A stretch of 64,000 nucleotides of DNA from Mesorhizobium loti (GCF_002858745.1 NZ_PJRO01000002.1:218906-282905); one strand, 5' to 3'; positions 9,978 to 19,583 are shown, counted from the stretch's first letter. Made by a program: numbers and translations. The notes: a model not told the origin generated them from the letters alone.

Positions 9978-10691
9978 ATGGCTCGCTTCGAGATTCCGCG
10001 GGGCCTCATCTTGCCTGTGACCACGGTGGATGTGCGGCTGGACACCCAGCCACATCCGTTCGAAATCGAGAATATAGCGGTCATTGAGGAGAACTGGCGG
10101 CAGGAACACGCGGCCAATCCACGCCTTTATGACGGCACCTTGATGCTGCCCTCGGAGCTGAGGCTTAGTGGCGAGGGCGAACTGGTCGGCCGCTGCCACG
10201 CGGTGCGGTTCGCCACGATGCTCTATTGGCGCAAGAACAAGGGCAGCCCCGACATCGAACATTGTTTCGCACAGGCTGCACTGGTGGCACGCGATGGTGC
10301 GCTGGTTGCGGTGCGCATGGGCTCGCATACGGCCAACGCCGGCCGCGTCTATTTTGCTGCCGGCTCCTTCGAGCCGGAGGATTTTGTCGATGCACGTGCC
10401 GACATGGTCGGCAACATGCACCGCGAGGTGATGGAAGAAACCGGGCTTGACTTGACCCGCACGCTACGCGAACCGGGCTACCACCTGCATTCGATCAATG
10501 GTTCGACCATGCTGTTTCGCCGTTATTATCTCGGCGAGGATGCCGAAACCGTGGCTGATACGATCCGCACTTTCGTCGCTTCGGAGACTGAACCAGAGAT
10601 CGAAGGGCCGGTGGTCATCCGCTCGGCGCATGATTTGCCCGAAGGAACGCTCAATCATCTCGCCGCTGTCGCACGCTGGCATTTTGCCTAG
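9978..10691 (+). CDS. Nudix hydrolase
   Basis: A 237-residue protein. The Nudix box appears at about residues 133-160 as G...E then HREVMEETGLDL, with the REVxEExG core that binds the divalent metal. The family hydrolyses nucleoside diphosphates linked to another moiety. The ~100 residues before the box are an N-terminal extension found in longer Nudix proteins and give no substrate hint. The ATG lies 2 nt after the stop of the endonuclease-family gene, so the pair is likely one transcription unit. Confidence 0.82.
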   Translation: MARFEIPRGLILPVTTVDVRLDTQPHPFEIENIAVIEENWRQEHAANPRLYDGTLMLPSELRLSGEGELVGRCHAVRFATMLYWRKNKGSPDIEHCFAQAALVARDGALVAVRMGSHTANAGRVYFAAGSFEPEDFVDARADMVGNMHREVMEETGLDLTRTLREPGYHLHSINGSTMLFRRYYLGEDAETVADTIRTFVASETEPEIEGPVVIRSAHDLPEGTLNHLAAVARWHFA

Positions 10692-10770
10692 CTCCTGCAG
10701 CCCATCAGTCATTGCTACCCACATGACACTGCGTCACAAGTTGGCGTTGGCGGATTGCGCCGACTGTTTC

Positions 10771-10865
10771 GAGCAATTCCAGGAAAAGTGCGTGGCGATT
10801 TTCCGTCCGGAATTGCGCACAAACAAAGAGTTAGAGAATTTCCGCGTTTCCGAGAAACGGAAAAG
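10771..10865. repeat. Dispersed intergenic palindromic repeat, family A copy 3
   Basis: Same orientation and order as the element at 409-508: GAGCAATTCCAGGAAAA, then ATTTTCCGTCCGGAATTGCG, then AATTTCCGCGTTTCCG and CGGAAAAG. The second palindrome is degenerate (GCGTTTCCGAGAAACGG). It abuts the ribosome binding site of the cupin gene, so it would sit in that gene's 5' leader. Confidence 0.75.
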
Positions 10866-10881
10866 CCCTGGGGAGGAAACG

Positions 10882-11337
10882 ATGACCATACAGGCTGCTC
10901 GAACGCGCCTTTTGTCCGGTGCGCTCATCTTGGCGACGTTGTTTTGCAGCAGTGCGGCGTACGCGCTCGACAGCGGCAATACTGGCGCCAAGGTGGTCGT
11001 AACGCCACTCGCATCCGCTACGACGACCGCCAGCGGGCAACCGATCGTCCTGCCGCAGAAAAATGTGCAGGTCCTGGTCTCGACTTACGAGATTCCAAGC
11101 GGAGCGACCCTGCCCGTGCACCAGCATCCGTCAGCTCGCTATGCCTATGTGCAGGGGGGTAGCCTGCAGGTGACCAATGTCGAGACGGGCAAAAGCAAAA
11201 CCTACAAGACCGGCGATTTCATCGTTGAAATGATCGGCACGTGGCACCAGGCCGTCAACGTTGGCGCTGATCCGGTCAAGCTGCTGGTCATCGACCAGGT
11301 CGAAGAGGGTACGGCCAACACGCTGCTGCGGAAGTAG
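10882..11337 (+). CDS. Secreted cupin-domain protein
   Basis: A 151-residue protein. Residues 1-~30 are a signal peptide ending in SSAAYA/LDS, so it is periplasmic or secreted. The single cupin barrel has motif 1 PVHQHPSARYAYVQGG, with two metal-binding His and a later acidic/aromatic region, and motif 2 around GDFIVEMIGTWHQAVNVG with the third His. Such small periplasmic cupins bind a metal, but their activity is usually unknown. GGGAGGAAACG gives a strong ribosome binding site for ATG 10882. It is convergent with the MacB-like permease, 6 bp away. Confidence 0.82.
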   Translation: MTIQAARTRLLSGALILATLFCSSAAYALDSGNTGAKVVVTPLASATTTASGQPIVLPQKNVQVLVSTYEIPSGATLPVHQHPSARYAYVQGGSLQVTNVETGKSKTYKTGDFIVEMIGTWHQAVNVGADPVKLLVIDQVEEGTANTLLRK

Positions 11338-11343
11338 TTCCGC

Positions 11344-12552
11344 CTACTCATGCCGTAGCGCCTCGATCGGGTCGAGCCGAGCGCCGCGCAAGGCAGGGAA
11401 GAAGCCGAACACCATGCCGATCAGCGCCGAGAACCCGACGGCGAGCAGGATGACGGCAGGGCTTGGCGAGAACGGGATCGACATCGTCACCGCTGCCAGT
11501 CCCGCCAGCGACAGTCCGAGCAGGATGCCGATGATGCCGCCGAGCAGCGACAGTACCGTCGCCTCGACCAGGAACTGGATGAGGATGTGGCGCTCATGCG
11601 CGCCAATGGCTAGGCGGATACCGATCTCGCGCGTGCGCTCGGTAACCGATACCAGCATGATGTTCATGATGCCGATGCCGCCGACCAGCAGGCTCACGCC
11701 GGCGACAGCGCCCAGCATGCCGGTCATGGTCGCGGTGGCGCTCGCCATCGTGTCGGCGATCTGGGTCATGTCGCGGATGTCGAAGTCGTTTTCACCGTCC
11801 GGCGGCACACGCCGTGCATCGCGCAGGACGCCTTCGACGCGCGGCAGAAGCACCGATGTCGGCGTGGTTTCGTCGGCTGAGACATAGATGTTATCGATGT
11901 TGCGGTTGCCGGCGATACGCCGCTGGAAGGCATGCAGCGGCATCAGCACGACATTGTCCTGGTCCTGGCCGAACCCGGTGTAGCCCTTTGCCTCGAGCAG
12001 GCCGATGACCTGGCAGCTCATGCGATTGACGCGAATTGCCTCGCCAACCGGATCGCCGGCGCCGAAGAATTGCTGGCGCACCGTCTCGCCGATCAGGCAC
12101 ACGCCCGTGCCGGAGCGGGTCTCGGATTCAGAGAATGGACGGCCGGACAGGATTTTCCAGTCGCGGGCGTCGAGAAAGGCGCTGTCGGTGCCGGTAACGC
12201 TGGTAACAAGGCTTTCCGTGCCGAAGACGGCGCGCACCTGTTTCTGCGCAGCCGGCGAAATAGCGCGGGCGCCGGACAATTGCCTCGACAGCGCTTCGGC
12301 GTCCTTTTCTTCGAGTGGCCGGGCAACGGAATCGGACGATCGTGGGCCGTTGAAGCGGCCGGAGCGCACCACGAGCAGGTTCGATCCCAGTTTGGAGATG
12401 TCGGCCTTGACCTTCTGCGTCGTTCCGGAACCGATGGTCAGCATGGCGATGACGGCGGCCACGCCAATGACAATGCCGAGTAGGGTGAGGAAAGAGCGCA
12501 GCGCATTGCGGCGGACCGATCGTAGCGCGAGACGGATGGTTTCCCAGATCAC
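11344..12552 (-). CDS. MacB-like ABC transporter permease
   Basis: A 402-residue membrane protein with the MacB/FtsX layout. Helix 1 lies near residues 20-42 (FLTLLGIVIGVAAVIAML). A large periplasmic domain follows, including GSNLLVVRSG and FSESETRSG. Three C-terminal helices belong to the FtsX domain (GVSLLVGGIGIMNIMLVSVTERTREIGIR in parts). It ends with PIEALRHE. It is the last gene of a three-gene operon (HlyD-type adaptor, ATPase, permease) and its start overlaps the ATPase stop by 4 nt. MacAB systems export macrolides, peptides or siderophores with a TolC channel, and the substrate here is not evident. Confidence 0.9.
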   Translation of the reverse strand: MIWETIRLALRSVRRNALRSFLTLLGIVIGVAAVIAMLTIGSGTTQKVKADISKLGSNLLVVRSGRFNGPRSSDSVARPLEEKDAEALSRQLSGARAISPAAQKQVRAVFGTESLVTSVTGTDSAFLDARDWKILSGRPFSESETRSGTGVCLIGETVRQQFFGAGDPVGEAIRVNRMSCQVIGLLEAKGYTGFGQDQDNVVLMPLHAFQRRIAGNRNIDNIYVSADETTPTSVLLPRVEGVLRDARRVPPDGENDFDIRDMTQIADTMASATATMTGMLGAVAGVSLLVGGIGIMNIMLVSVTERTREIGIRLAIGAHERHILIQFLVEATVLSLLGGIIGILLGLSLAGLAAVTMSIPFSPSPAVILLAVGFSALIGMVFGFFPALRGARLDPIEALRHE

Positions 12553-13256
12553 AGGGCTGCCTCCGCTGTCTTCGCGTCGGAAGCGACATGTCCGTCGAGG
12601 AAGCGGATCGTCCTGCTGGCATAGGCGGCGATATCCGGCTCGTGCGTGACCATGACGATGGTCAGGCCAAGCTCCTGGTTCAGCCGGGTGAGCAGGTCCA
12701 TGATTTCGTGGCTGCGGGCGGTATCGAGATTGCCGGTCGGCTCGTCGGCCACCAGGAGCGTTGGGCGACTGACGATAGCACGGGCAATGGCCACGCGCTG
12801 CTGCTGGCCGCCGGAGAGCTCGGCCGGTGTGTGATGTTCGCGTCCGGTCAGTCCCACCTCGGCCAAGGCCTGCATGGCAAGCTGGCGGCGCTCACTATGG
12901 GCGACGCCGCGATAGATCAGCGGCAGTTCGACATTCTCGACAGCCGTGGTACGCGGCAGAAGATTGTAGCCCTGGAAGACGAAGCCGATATGCAGGTTGC
13001 GTAAGGTGGCGCGGCGGCTGCGGTCGAGCCGGCCGGCATCGACGCCCATGAAGCTGTAGGTGCCGGCGGTCGGCGTGTCGAGGCAGCCGACGATGTTCAT
13101 CGCCGTGGACTTTCCGGAGCCGGAAGGGCCCATGATGGCGACGAATTCGCCACGCGGAATGGCCAGGTCAATGCCTGCCAGGGCATTTACCCGAGCCTCA
13201 CCTACGCCATAGGTCTTCCAGACCTTGTCGAAGTTTATCAGGGGAGCCCCACGCAT
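12549..13256 (-). CDS. MacB/LolD-type ABC transporter ATP-binding protein
   Basis: A 235-residue ATPase. The Walker A motif reads GPSGSGKST (about 43-51), the Q-loop [10 protein letters not shown], the signature LSGGQQQR, Walker [13 protein letters not shown] and the H-loop VTHEPD. The sequence belongs to the LolD/MacB branch that drives mechanotransmission rather than membrane-crossing transport. Unlike E. coli MacB, where ATPase and permease are fused, they are separate here. The next gene downstream starts within its stop codon region, and the upstream adaptor stops 2 bp away. Confidence 0.92.
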   Translation of the reverse strand: MRGAPLINFDKVWKTYGVGEARVNALAGIDLAIPRGEFVAIMGPSGSGKSTAMNIVGCLDTPTAGTYSFMGVDAGRLDRSRRATLRNLHIGFVFQGYNLLPRTTAVENVELPLIYRGVAHSERRQLAMQALAEVGLTGREHHTPAELSGGQQQRVAIARAIVSRPTLLVADEPTGNLDTARSHEIMDLLTRLNQELGLTIVMVTHEPDIAAYASRTIRFLDGHVASDAKTAEAAL

Positions 13257-13258
13257 GG

Positions 13259-14548
13259 TCAGCTGCGCTGCTGGGCGGCGGTGATGACGAGATCGCCTTC
13301 GCCCAGTCCGGATAGAACCTCGGTCAGGTCGCCGTTGGTCGAACCCACGGTCACATCCACCGGACGAGGCTGGCCGTCCTTCAGGATGAACAGTCGACGT
13401 GTGCCTTCCGGACCCCGGCGCTGCTGGCGGTCGCGCGGACCCTGATTGACGCGACCGGTGCGGCCGGTGAACATCGACAACAGGCTGAATTCGGGATTGC
13501 GCGCATCCGAGGACGGGCGGAAACGGAAGGCGGAGGACGGCACCGTCAATGCACCTTTGGCCTGCTTGGTCACCACCGAGACGGTGGCCGTCATGCCGGG
13601 GCGCAGCAGCAATTCACCATTGTCCACCTCAAGGCGTGCCTTGTAAGTGACGACGCCGTCGGTCGTGACCGACGCGTAAGCGATTTCGCGGATTTGCGCG
13701 TTGAACGGACGCTCAGGGAAGGCATCGACGGTGAAGCGAGCATTCTGACCGGGCTGGACGGTGCCGATATCAGCCTCGTCGATTGCCGCCTGTACTTCCA
13801 TCTTCTTCAGGTCGGCGGCGATGACGAACAGTACGGGCGCCTGCAGCGAGGAGGCCACCGTCTGGCCGGGATCGACCGAACGGGTGAGCACGATGCCGTC
13901 GATCGGCGCATAGATGGTGCTCTTGGCGAGGTCGGTCTGCTGCGCCTTCAGGTCGGCATTTGCGATCGCCAGGCTGGCTTCCGCGCTGTCCAGCGCTGCC
14001 TTTGCGCGGTCTCGCGCGGCCTGCGCGGTGTCCAGCGCCTGCTGGGTGGCCATGCCACGCTTGGTCAGTTCGGATGTGCGCGACAGGCTCTGCCCGCTTT
14101 CGCGCAACGTGACCTGTGCCGTTTCGACGGCAGCGGCTGCTGCCTTGGCGGATGCTTTCGCACGTTCGATCTGGACTTCCAGCTTGGTGGTGTCGAGCGC
14201 GGCCAGCACGTCACCCTTGTTGACCTGCTGGTTTTCTTCGACGGTGACCGTGCGCACGATGCCCGAGAGTTCGGAGGAAATGTCGACCTGGGTGAGGGGC
14301 TGCAAGGTGCCTGTCGCTGAAACCTGAACGGTGAGATCGGCGCGGGCAGCGGCTTGCGTGGTGTAGTCGATGCGGGCGGGTGTGCCTGCATACCAGCGCC
14401 AGCCACCAAAGGCGGCCGCGATGACAAGCGCGACAAGCACGGCATAAAGCCAGCCGCGCCGGCGCTGCTGCGTGGCACCGGGTATATCCAGGGACGCCTT
14501 GATGGCGGAAGTCTCTTCCACCGCTGGCCGCTTGACAGTCTGGTCCAC
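13259..14548 (-). CDS. MacA-like periplasmic adaptor (HlyD family)
   Basis: A 429-residue protein. A short cytoplasmic start is followed by one membrane anchor near residues 33-50. The rest includes the lipoyl half-motifs (VDISSELSGIVRTVTVEENQ and STIYAPIDGIVLTRSVDPGQ in parts), a ~100-residue coiled-coil hairpin rich in Ala/Lys/Gln between them, and a beta-barrel with RPGMTATVSVVT. An odd Arg/Gly/Gln-rich insertion (about residues 350-390, around RVNQGPRDRQQRRGPEG) interrupts the membrane-proximal domain. It is first in the operon, upstream of the ATPase and permease, and would link them to an outer-membrane channel. Confidence 0.9.
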   Translation of the reverse strand: MDQTVKRPAVEETSAIKASLDIPGATQQRRRGWLYAVLVALVIAAAFGGWRWYAGTPARIDYTTQAAARADLTVQVSATGTLQPLTQVDISSELSGIVRTVTVEENQQVNKGDVLAALDTTKLEVQIERAKASAKAAAAAVETAQVTLRESGQSLSRTSELTKRGMATQQALDTAQAARDRAKAALDSAEASLAIANADLKAQQTDLAKSTIYAPIDGIVLTRSVDPGQTVASSLQAPVLFVIAADLKKMEVQAAIDEADIGTVQPGQNARFTVDAFPERPFNAQIREIAYASVTTDGVVTYKARLEVDNGELLLRPGMTATVSVVTKQAKGALTVPSSAFRFRPSSDARNPEFSLLSMFTGRTGRVNQGPRDRQQRRGPEGTRRLFILKDGQPRPVDVTVGSTNGDLTEVLSGLGEGDLVITAAQQRS

Positions 14549-14662
14549 GCTGGACCCCTATGCTGCTCGAAATGTCCCTACTTGCGACACATCAGGTTTT
14601 GTATGGGCAATAGCAAATTAATTTTCAGTCATGTTGGCAAACAGACGGGCAGGAATTCGGTT

Positions 14663-15571
14663 ATGACGGCACGCAACTATCTGATTTATGACGTTTTTAC
14701 CGGCGACAGGCTGGCTGGTAACCCACTGGCCGTGGTGCTGGATTGCGAAGGGCTCGACCTTGATGCCATGCAGCGCATTGCACGCGAGTTCAACCTGTCC
14801 GAATCGGTTTTCGTGCTCCCGCCGGAGAACCCGCGGCATCGTGCCCGTATCCGCATCTTTACGCCGGACTACGAGATGCCTTTCGCCGGCCATCCCACCG
14901 TCGGCAGCGCCATCGCCCTGACCGAGCTGGAGGACGGCAAGGAAGACGCCATCTTTGTGCTGGAGGAGAATATTGGCCCGGTGCGTTGCGCCGTCAGCCG
15001 TAGCGAAGGGACCACCTTCGCAGAGTTCGACCTCGCGAAACTGCCGGAACAGCTCAAGCTCACCGCTGAGCCGGAAGCGATTGGTGCGGCATTGGGGCTC
15101 GGACCGCACGAGATCGGTTTCGAGAATCACCGTGTCGCCTTTTTCAGCGCCGGCGTGCCTTACGTAACTATCCCGGTCGCGAATCTGAATGCGGCGGCCA
15201 AGGCACGGCTCAACAACGAGGTATGGGCACAGCTCGCGCCGAAGAAGAGTGAATGGTCCTTTGCCAGCCCGTACATCTATTGCCGCGAGACCGTGCACAA
15301 GGAGAGCGCTTTCCATGTGCGCATGATCGTGCCCGGCAATCCGTCTTACGAAGACCCGGCAACCGGCTCGGCGGCGGCGGCCTTTGCCGGCGCGATCATG
15401 CATTTCGACCAGCCGGGCGATGGCATGACGCGCTACTGGATCGAGCAGGGCCTGGAAATGGGCCGCCCGTCGCGAATCCGTCTCGAACTCGACGTCGCAG
15501 GCGGCAAGCTGGCGTCAGCCCGCATCGGTGGCCAGGCGGTGAAAGTGGGTGAGGGCAAGCTGTTCGTGTGA
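14663..15571 (+). CDS. PhzF-family isomerase
   Basis: A 302-residue protein of the diaminopimelate-epimerase-like PhzF family. It shows the N-terminal DVFTGDRLAGNPLAVVL, the catalytic-Glu region NLSESVFVL, RIFTPDYEMPFAGHPTVG, and the C-terminal EDPATGSAAAAFAG. PhzF enzymes isomerise trans-2,3-dihydro-3-hydroxyanthranilate in phenazine synthesis, but most homologues, including rhizobial ones, have no phenazine genes around and unknown substrates. None are seen here. It is divergent from the MacA-like operon. The ATG at 14663 matches the family start. Confidence 0.88.
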   Translation: MTARNYLIYDVFTGDRLAGNPLAVVLDCEGLDLDAMQRIAREFNLSESVFVLPPENPRHRARIRIFTPDYEMPFAGHPTVGSAIALTELEDGKEDAIFVLEENIGPVRCAVSRSEGTTFAEFDLAKLPEQLKLTAEPEAIGAALGLGPHEIGFENHRVAFFSAGVPYVTIPVANLNAAAKARLNNEVWAQLAPKKSEWSFASPYIYCRETVHKESAFHVRMIVPGNPSYEDPATGSAAAAFAGAIMHFDQPGDGMTRYWIEQGLEMGRPSRIRLELDVAGGKLASARIGGQAVKVGEGKLFV

Positions 15572-15709
15572 GCCGGCCACAATCGGGCCGCCAACAGGTG
15601 CGGCGAAAAGAACCGTATCGATTTGTCGGGAAATGAAGCGACAGGGGCTGGACAGGAGGGGGAGTGGCGGCTATATGCCCGCCCAAGCTGGTTTTCACCA
15701 GCCCCGCGT

Positions 15710-15785
<76 letters not shown>

Positions 15786-15902
15786 TTTCAATCATTTAGC
15801 ATCGAATCCGAGAGTGCCATTTTGCATGGCTGCTCGCGATCTTGTGGATAGCCGCGCCGGGTTTGTTCCGGCACGGATCGTTTCGACGATGTTGCCGCTG
15901 GC

Positions 15903-15955
15903 TAGAGCACGATCCCCGAAAAATTGCAGACTTTCGGACAAGATCCTGCGACAAA
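15903..15955. repeat. Dispersed intergenic repeat, family B copy 1
   Basis: Begins TAGAGCACGATCC, then CCGAAAAATTGCAGACTTTC and GGACAAGATC. The same blocks occur in the opposite orientation at about 56990-57036 (GATCC, AAAAGTCTGCAACTTTTCGG, GATCAGGCTCTA). It shares the TAGAGC end motif with family A. Confidence 0.65.
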
Positions 15956-15975
15956 GAGGGACAAGCTGTGGTGGA

Positions 15976-16347
15976 TCAGTCCCGATAGACGTCGACGTTG
16001 ATGAAGTCGGGGTAGACATCGACCCTGATCGCCGGTGTCCCGTTCAAAATCGCATTCCGGGATGCTTTGCTGGCCGCTCCCCTGTTCAGCATGTTTTCGA
16101 GCTTGGCGCGGTTGCCCTTGTCGGAGAAGAACGAATCCGTCTCGTCTTCAGGGTCACCCTTTCCGTAGACATACAGATTGGCCCTGTCCTGGCGGATGAT
16201 CGCGGCGACGCTGGTGAGGCGTTCGCCATTCGAGTTGAAATGGTCGGCGGCGCTCAGTCTGGCGACATAGGATTCAAGCTGCTGCGCGAAAGCAGCAGAT
16301 GGCGGCACGGCCAGCAAAAGACCGACAGACAAGAACAGTGATTTCAT
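15976..16347 (-). CDS. Small secreted protein of unknown function
   Basis: A 123-residue product. Residues 1-~21 are a clear signal peptide (MKSLFLSVGLLLAVPPSAAFA), giving a mature periplasmic protein of about 100 residues. It contains charged segments and a C-terminal pattern of alternating hydrophobic and acidic residues (IRVDVYPDFINVDVYRD). I recognise no domain. No Cys is present in the mature part. It lies alone between the tRNA and a gene-poor stretch. Confidence 0.65.
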   Translation of the reverse strand: MKSLFLSVGLLLAVPPSAAFAQQLESYVARLSAADHFNSNGERLTSVAAIIRQDRANLYVYGKGDPEDETDSFFSDKGNRAKLENMLNRGAASKASRNAILNGTPAIRVDVYPDFINVDVYRD

Positions 16348-16915
16348 GATGCCCTCTTTTCGAAGGGAGACTTAGCCGGTCCCGCTGCAACTGTCATCTC
16401 GGCTGGGTGAAATAGGAACCGCCAATGTCGGGTGTTGTCGGGCAGCTTTGAAAAGCCGAAGCGTTCCAGATCTTCGGCAGTTCAGACTGGCGCCACGATC
16501 AAACGAGAGGATGGGGTGATCGGGCTCGCCTCCCTCCAGACAGACTATGTTGCCTGAGCTCGCCGAGAACTGCTGTCAGGCGATCCCGATCAGCTGAGAA
16601 CCTACCTAGCATGCACCAACCGCGACAGTGCGACGATCGTCGTATTCGGACTGCGAGGATGTCGATGACACGATCTATGCTAGATGGCCAAATAATCTGT
16701 AGTCGTGCAGCAGAGCCTGAGATAATGCTCCCGGCCACGGGTGAAGGTGGTAACTCAGCCTTAGGAGGCGATCGCGGCGTCAAAATCTGCCGGAGTAAAA
16801 CAACGCCTGGATTTTTGGTTCCATTCTACAGTGTGAATTAACAGAAAACACTTGTGTTGGACTCGACATCGGACTCTTCACTCGCTTCATTTTCCTCTCG
16901 GCCTGGAGAGAAATT
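16348..16915. other. Gene-poor stretch beside tRNA-Lys
   Basis: About 570 bp without a convincing gene. Short open frames here lack family resemblance and ribosome binding sites. The text looks less GC-biased than its surroundings and continues into the DUF2806-like gene, suggesting DNA of a different origin. Confidence 0.5.
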
Positions 16916-17935
16916 ATGGGCGATATCAAACCGACGGAAGAAATCTCGGTTTCGACGGAACTGACTGAGACTGGGATAAAGGCTTCGATAAAGTCGCGAG
17001 CTCTATCTGCTTGGGATCGCTACTGGGGATCCCGAGCAGACAAACGGAGATCTCCAATCGATGCAGAGATTGCCGAAATCAATGCAATAGCAAATGCCCG
17101 GGTGAAGATCATCGATGTGTTGGGTGATCTTGGGGTCGATAAACTAAAGCATGACCCAAGTTTCGCAAATAGGGCAGTAGATGCGTTCCTCCCTTCACTT
17201 TTACGTCGCCAACAAAACAAGGACGCTATTTTGGATATCGCACTGGAGGATTTAAGGCACAATCCAGGGACCGACGGGCAAGCGAATGAAGGGCCGCAGA
17301 AACTTGATGACGGGTTTCTGGATCGCTTTGAGCGATATGCCGAGGACGCGACAGATGAGCAGGTGCGCGAGCGCTGGGCAAAGGTGCTGACGTCGGAGAT
17401 TAGAAAACCTGGCACTTTTTCGATAAAGGTTCTTCGGGTGATCGATGAAATGGACAGCGATACTGCGAGAGCTTTCGAAAATGTGTGTCAGAACAGATTG
17501 ACCAATGTGCTGCCTAAGGCGCTCACCGACGAACTTTCGTTCGCAACAAGATACCTACTGACGACGTCGGAACTGCTACTTGAGCCTGGCTTTGGACAAG
17601 TTAGGAAAGCGGCAGTTGTCACAGACTTCGATTCCAACGATTGGTGGTTCTGGCCATTTGGAAGTATCGCCCTTGCTATGCGAAAAACCGCCAATCTTCC
17701 TCCGCATATGGCCAATGTTCTCCATATCGCAGAAGATAAGCCGGCCTTGCCAACTTATGTGCTCACAGACGTAGCACAAAGGATTGCTTCGATACTGCCG
17801 GACCACTCCAATGATACTATTCGTGCTCTGGCAAAGAAGTTGATTGCTGTTGCGCCGGGTAGCGAACTTCACCTCTGTTTTCGGGAGACCGAAGGCGCCG
17901 ACTGGGATTTCGTGGAGCAGATTACAAATGAATGA
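16916..17935 (+). CDS. DUF2806-like protein of unknown function
   Basis: A 339-residue protein, probably cytoplasmic since there is no signal peptide or clear membrane helix. The central part (about residues 130-175), with DDGFLDRFERYAEDATDEQVRERWAKVL in pieces followed by SEIRKPGTFS and VLRVIDEMD, matches what I recall of DUF2806 proteins. The N-terminus is charged and helical. Codon use and base composition look more AT-rich than in neighbouring genes, and the gene stands alone beside a tRNA, pointing to acquisition by transfer. Family members are scattered and sometimes sit in islands; the function is unknown. GGAGAGAAATT precedes the ATG. Confidence 0.6.
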   Translation: MGDIKPTEEISVSTELTETGIKASIKSRALSAWDRYWGSRADKRRSPIDAEIAEINAIANARVKIIDVLGDLGVDKLKHDPSFANRAVDAFLPSLLRRQQNKDAILDIALEDLRHNPGTDGQANEGPQKLDDGFLDRFERYAEDATDEQVRERWAKVLTSEIRKPGTFSIKVLRVIDEMDSDTARAFENVCQNRLTNVLPKALTDELSFATRYLLTTSELLLEPGFGQVRKAAVVTDFDSNDWWFWPFGSIALAMRKTANLPPHMANVLHIAEDKPALPTYVLTDVAQRIASILPDHSNDTIRALAKKLIAVAPGSELHLCFRETEGADWDFVEQITNE

Positions 17936-18116
17936 TGGGGTGATTGGCAATCGGCCGACGTCACGGGCCATCGTATCCGAGGATTGCTATCCATCGAAAC
18001 GTCAATCTAACTAGCCTTAGAGGCGCGTTGAAAGCGCTTGTGCTATTGCAGCGCTTCCTAGGCAATTATCGTATATCTATGGGGCTCGTATTTTCGCGGC
18101 CTGCCGCCTAAACCCA

Positions 18117-18404
18117 CTACTTCCCGCAATAATGGTCGTTGATGTCGTTGACCGCGTTGGCGTCAGGGCCGATGCGGTGATAGGCGCAGGGGCCGACAGC
18201 CGTCGTGAACATCTGTTTGTCGTAGTAGCGCGGGCCGCCGAACAGCATCTCTACGACGGTGCGTCCGGCGGGCACATATCGCTCCTCGTGATGAACACGC
18301 TGCTTTTTGTGGTGGTGCTTCTTCTCGCCTGCGAAGGTGGGTGCGCTGAGGCCGATCGCCAGGACTGCCGTGAGTGCGCAGGTTGCGAAGTGCTTCATCG
18401 CCAT
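18117..18404 (-). CDS. Small His-rich secreted protein of unknown function
   Basis: A 95-residue product. The signal peptide ends near ALSAPTFA/GEKK. A basic His-rich segment follows (KKHHHKKQRVHHEE), then a ~50-residue domain with PRYYDKQMFTTAVGPCAYHR and a final HYCGK; its two Cys could form a disulfide. The His cluster could bind metal, but that is only a guess. GGAG lies 7 nt before the ATG at 18404, which favours it over the ATG two codons later. The gene is downstream of cobT on the same strand, with a 144-bp gap. Confidence 0.65.
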   Translation of the reverse strand: MAMKHFATCALTAVLAIGLSAPTFAGEKKHHHKKQRVHHEERYVPAGRTVVEMLFGGPRYYDKQMFTTAVGPCAYHRIGPDANAVNDINDHYCGK

Positions 18405-18548
18405 CGAAAATCTCCATGCCGTTGGTCAGAAAGCAGCGGCCAGGGCGAAAGTTCCCCTAAGCACGGGAGATTCTCCGAAAAGCCGCGCGTTGGCAATGCC
18501 GTGCTGGAGGCTTTACGGCGCCTGGAGGACTAGCAGCCTGCCATCCGG

Positions 18549-19559
18549 CTATTTTTCCGAAACGCCGGCTTCCGCGAAGCTCGCCATGCCTGCGTGGCAG
18601 GCGAGCGCCGAACGGACGAGGTTGACAGCAAGGCAGGCTCCGGAGCCTTCACCGAGCCGCATGCCGAGATCGAGCAGCGGCGTGAGGCCAAGCGCCTGCA
18701 ACAGGCCGCGATGGCCGGCTTCCGCCGAGACATGGGCCGCGATGGTGTGGGCAAGGCCAGCCGGATGGAGCTTGGCCAAGGGGGCCGCCGCTGCCGTGCA
18801 GACGAAACCGTCGAGCAGCACCGGCACGTTGCGGTGACGGGCGGCAAGCGTCGCGCCGAAGATGGCGGCGAGTTCACGTCCGCCGAGTGCTGCCGCTGCC
18901 TTGAGCGGGTCGGCAAGTGCCGCAGCGTGGCGGTTCAACCCAGCCTCGATGGCAACGATCTTGCGCTTCAGGCCGGCATCGTCGACGCCAGTACCACGAC
19001 CGGTCCATTTCTCGGCGCCGCCGCCGAACAGGGCGGCGGAGATCGCCGCGGCCGGCGTGGTGTTGCCGATGCCCATTTCGCCCAGGCAGACCAGATCGAG
19101 ATCCGCGTCCACGGCATCATAGCCGGCGGAGACGGCAGCCAGAAAAGCCGCTTCATCCATGGCGACACCTTGCGTGAAGTCGCCGGTCGAATGATCGAGG
19201 TTGAGCGGAAGGACATCGAGCTCTGCTCCGGCCGCGCGGGCAAGCTGGTTGATGGCTGCACCGCCATGGGCGAAGTTGGCCACCATCTGCACCGTGACTT
19301 CAGACGGGTAGGCCGACACGCCCTGGGCGGTGACGCCATGGTTGCCCGCGAAAACGAACACCTTCACCCGATCGAGCCTGGGCATGTCGCGGCCCTGCCA
19401 GCGCGCCAGCCAGGCAGCGATGGTTTCCAGTCGGCCCAGGCTGCCCTGCGGCTTCGTCAACGTGTCCTGCCGGCTGGCGACCGCAGCTGCCGCTGCATCG
19501 CTGCCAGCCGGCAGATTGCGGCAGGCAGCGCGCAGTTCATCGAAGGATTTGAAGGGCAT
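18549..19559 (-). CDS. cobT: Nicotinate-nucleotide--dimethylbenzimidazole phosphoribosyltransferase
   Basis: A 336-residue enzyme (CobU in Pseudomonas denitrificans naming). It makes alpha-ribazole 5'-phosphate for the lower ligand of cobalamin. Key blocks are TKPQGSLGRLE near residue 35, FAGNHGVTAQGVSAYPSEVT, LGEMGIGNTTPAAA and GMRLGEGSGA near the C-terminus with the catalytic Glu. It is the last recognisable gene of the cob cluster, 24 bp after cobS, so it is probably co-transcribed. Confidence 0.95.
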   Translation of the reverse strand: MPFKSFDELRAACRNLPAGSDAAAAAVASRQDTLTKPQGSLGRLETIAAWLARWQGRDMPRLDRVKVFVFAGNHGVTAQGVSAYPSEVTVQMVANFAHGGAAINQLARAAGAELDVLPLNLDHSTGDFTQGVAMDEAAFLAAVSAGYDAVDADLDLVCLGEMGIGNTTPAAAISAALFGGGAEKWTGRGTGVDDAGLKRKIVAIEAGLNRHAAALADPLKAAAALGGRELAAIFGATLAARHRNVPVLLDGFVCTAAAAPLAKLHPAGLAHTIAAHVSAEAGHRGLLQALGLTPLLDLGMRLGEGSGACLAVNLVRSALACHAGMASFAEAGVSEK

Positions 19560-19583
19560 GACGGATTTGTCTCCGAAACAGAA

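Noticed and set aside
16611..16841. 76-codon plus-strand frame in the gap after the secreted protein
   Set aside because: No ribosome binding site, no recognisable motif and no signal peptide.
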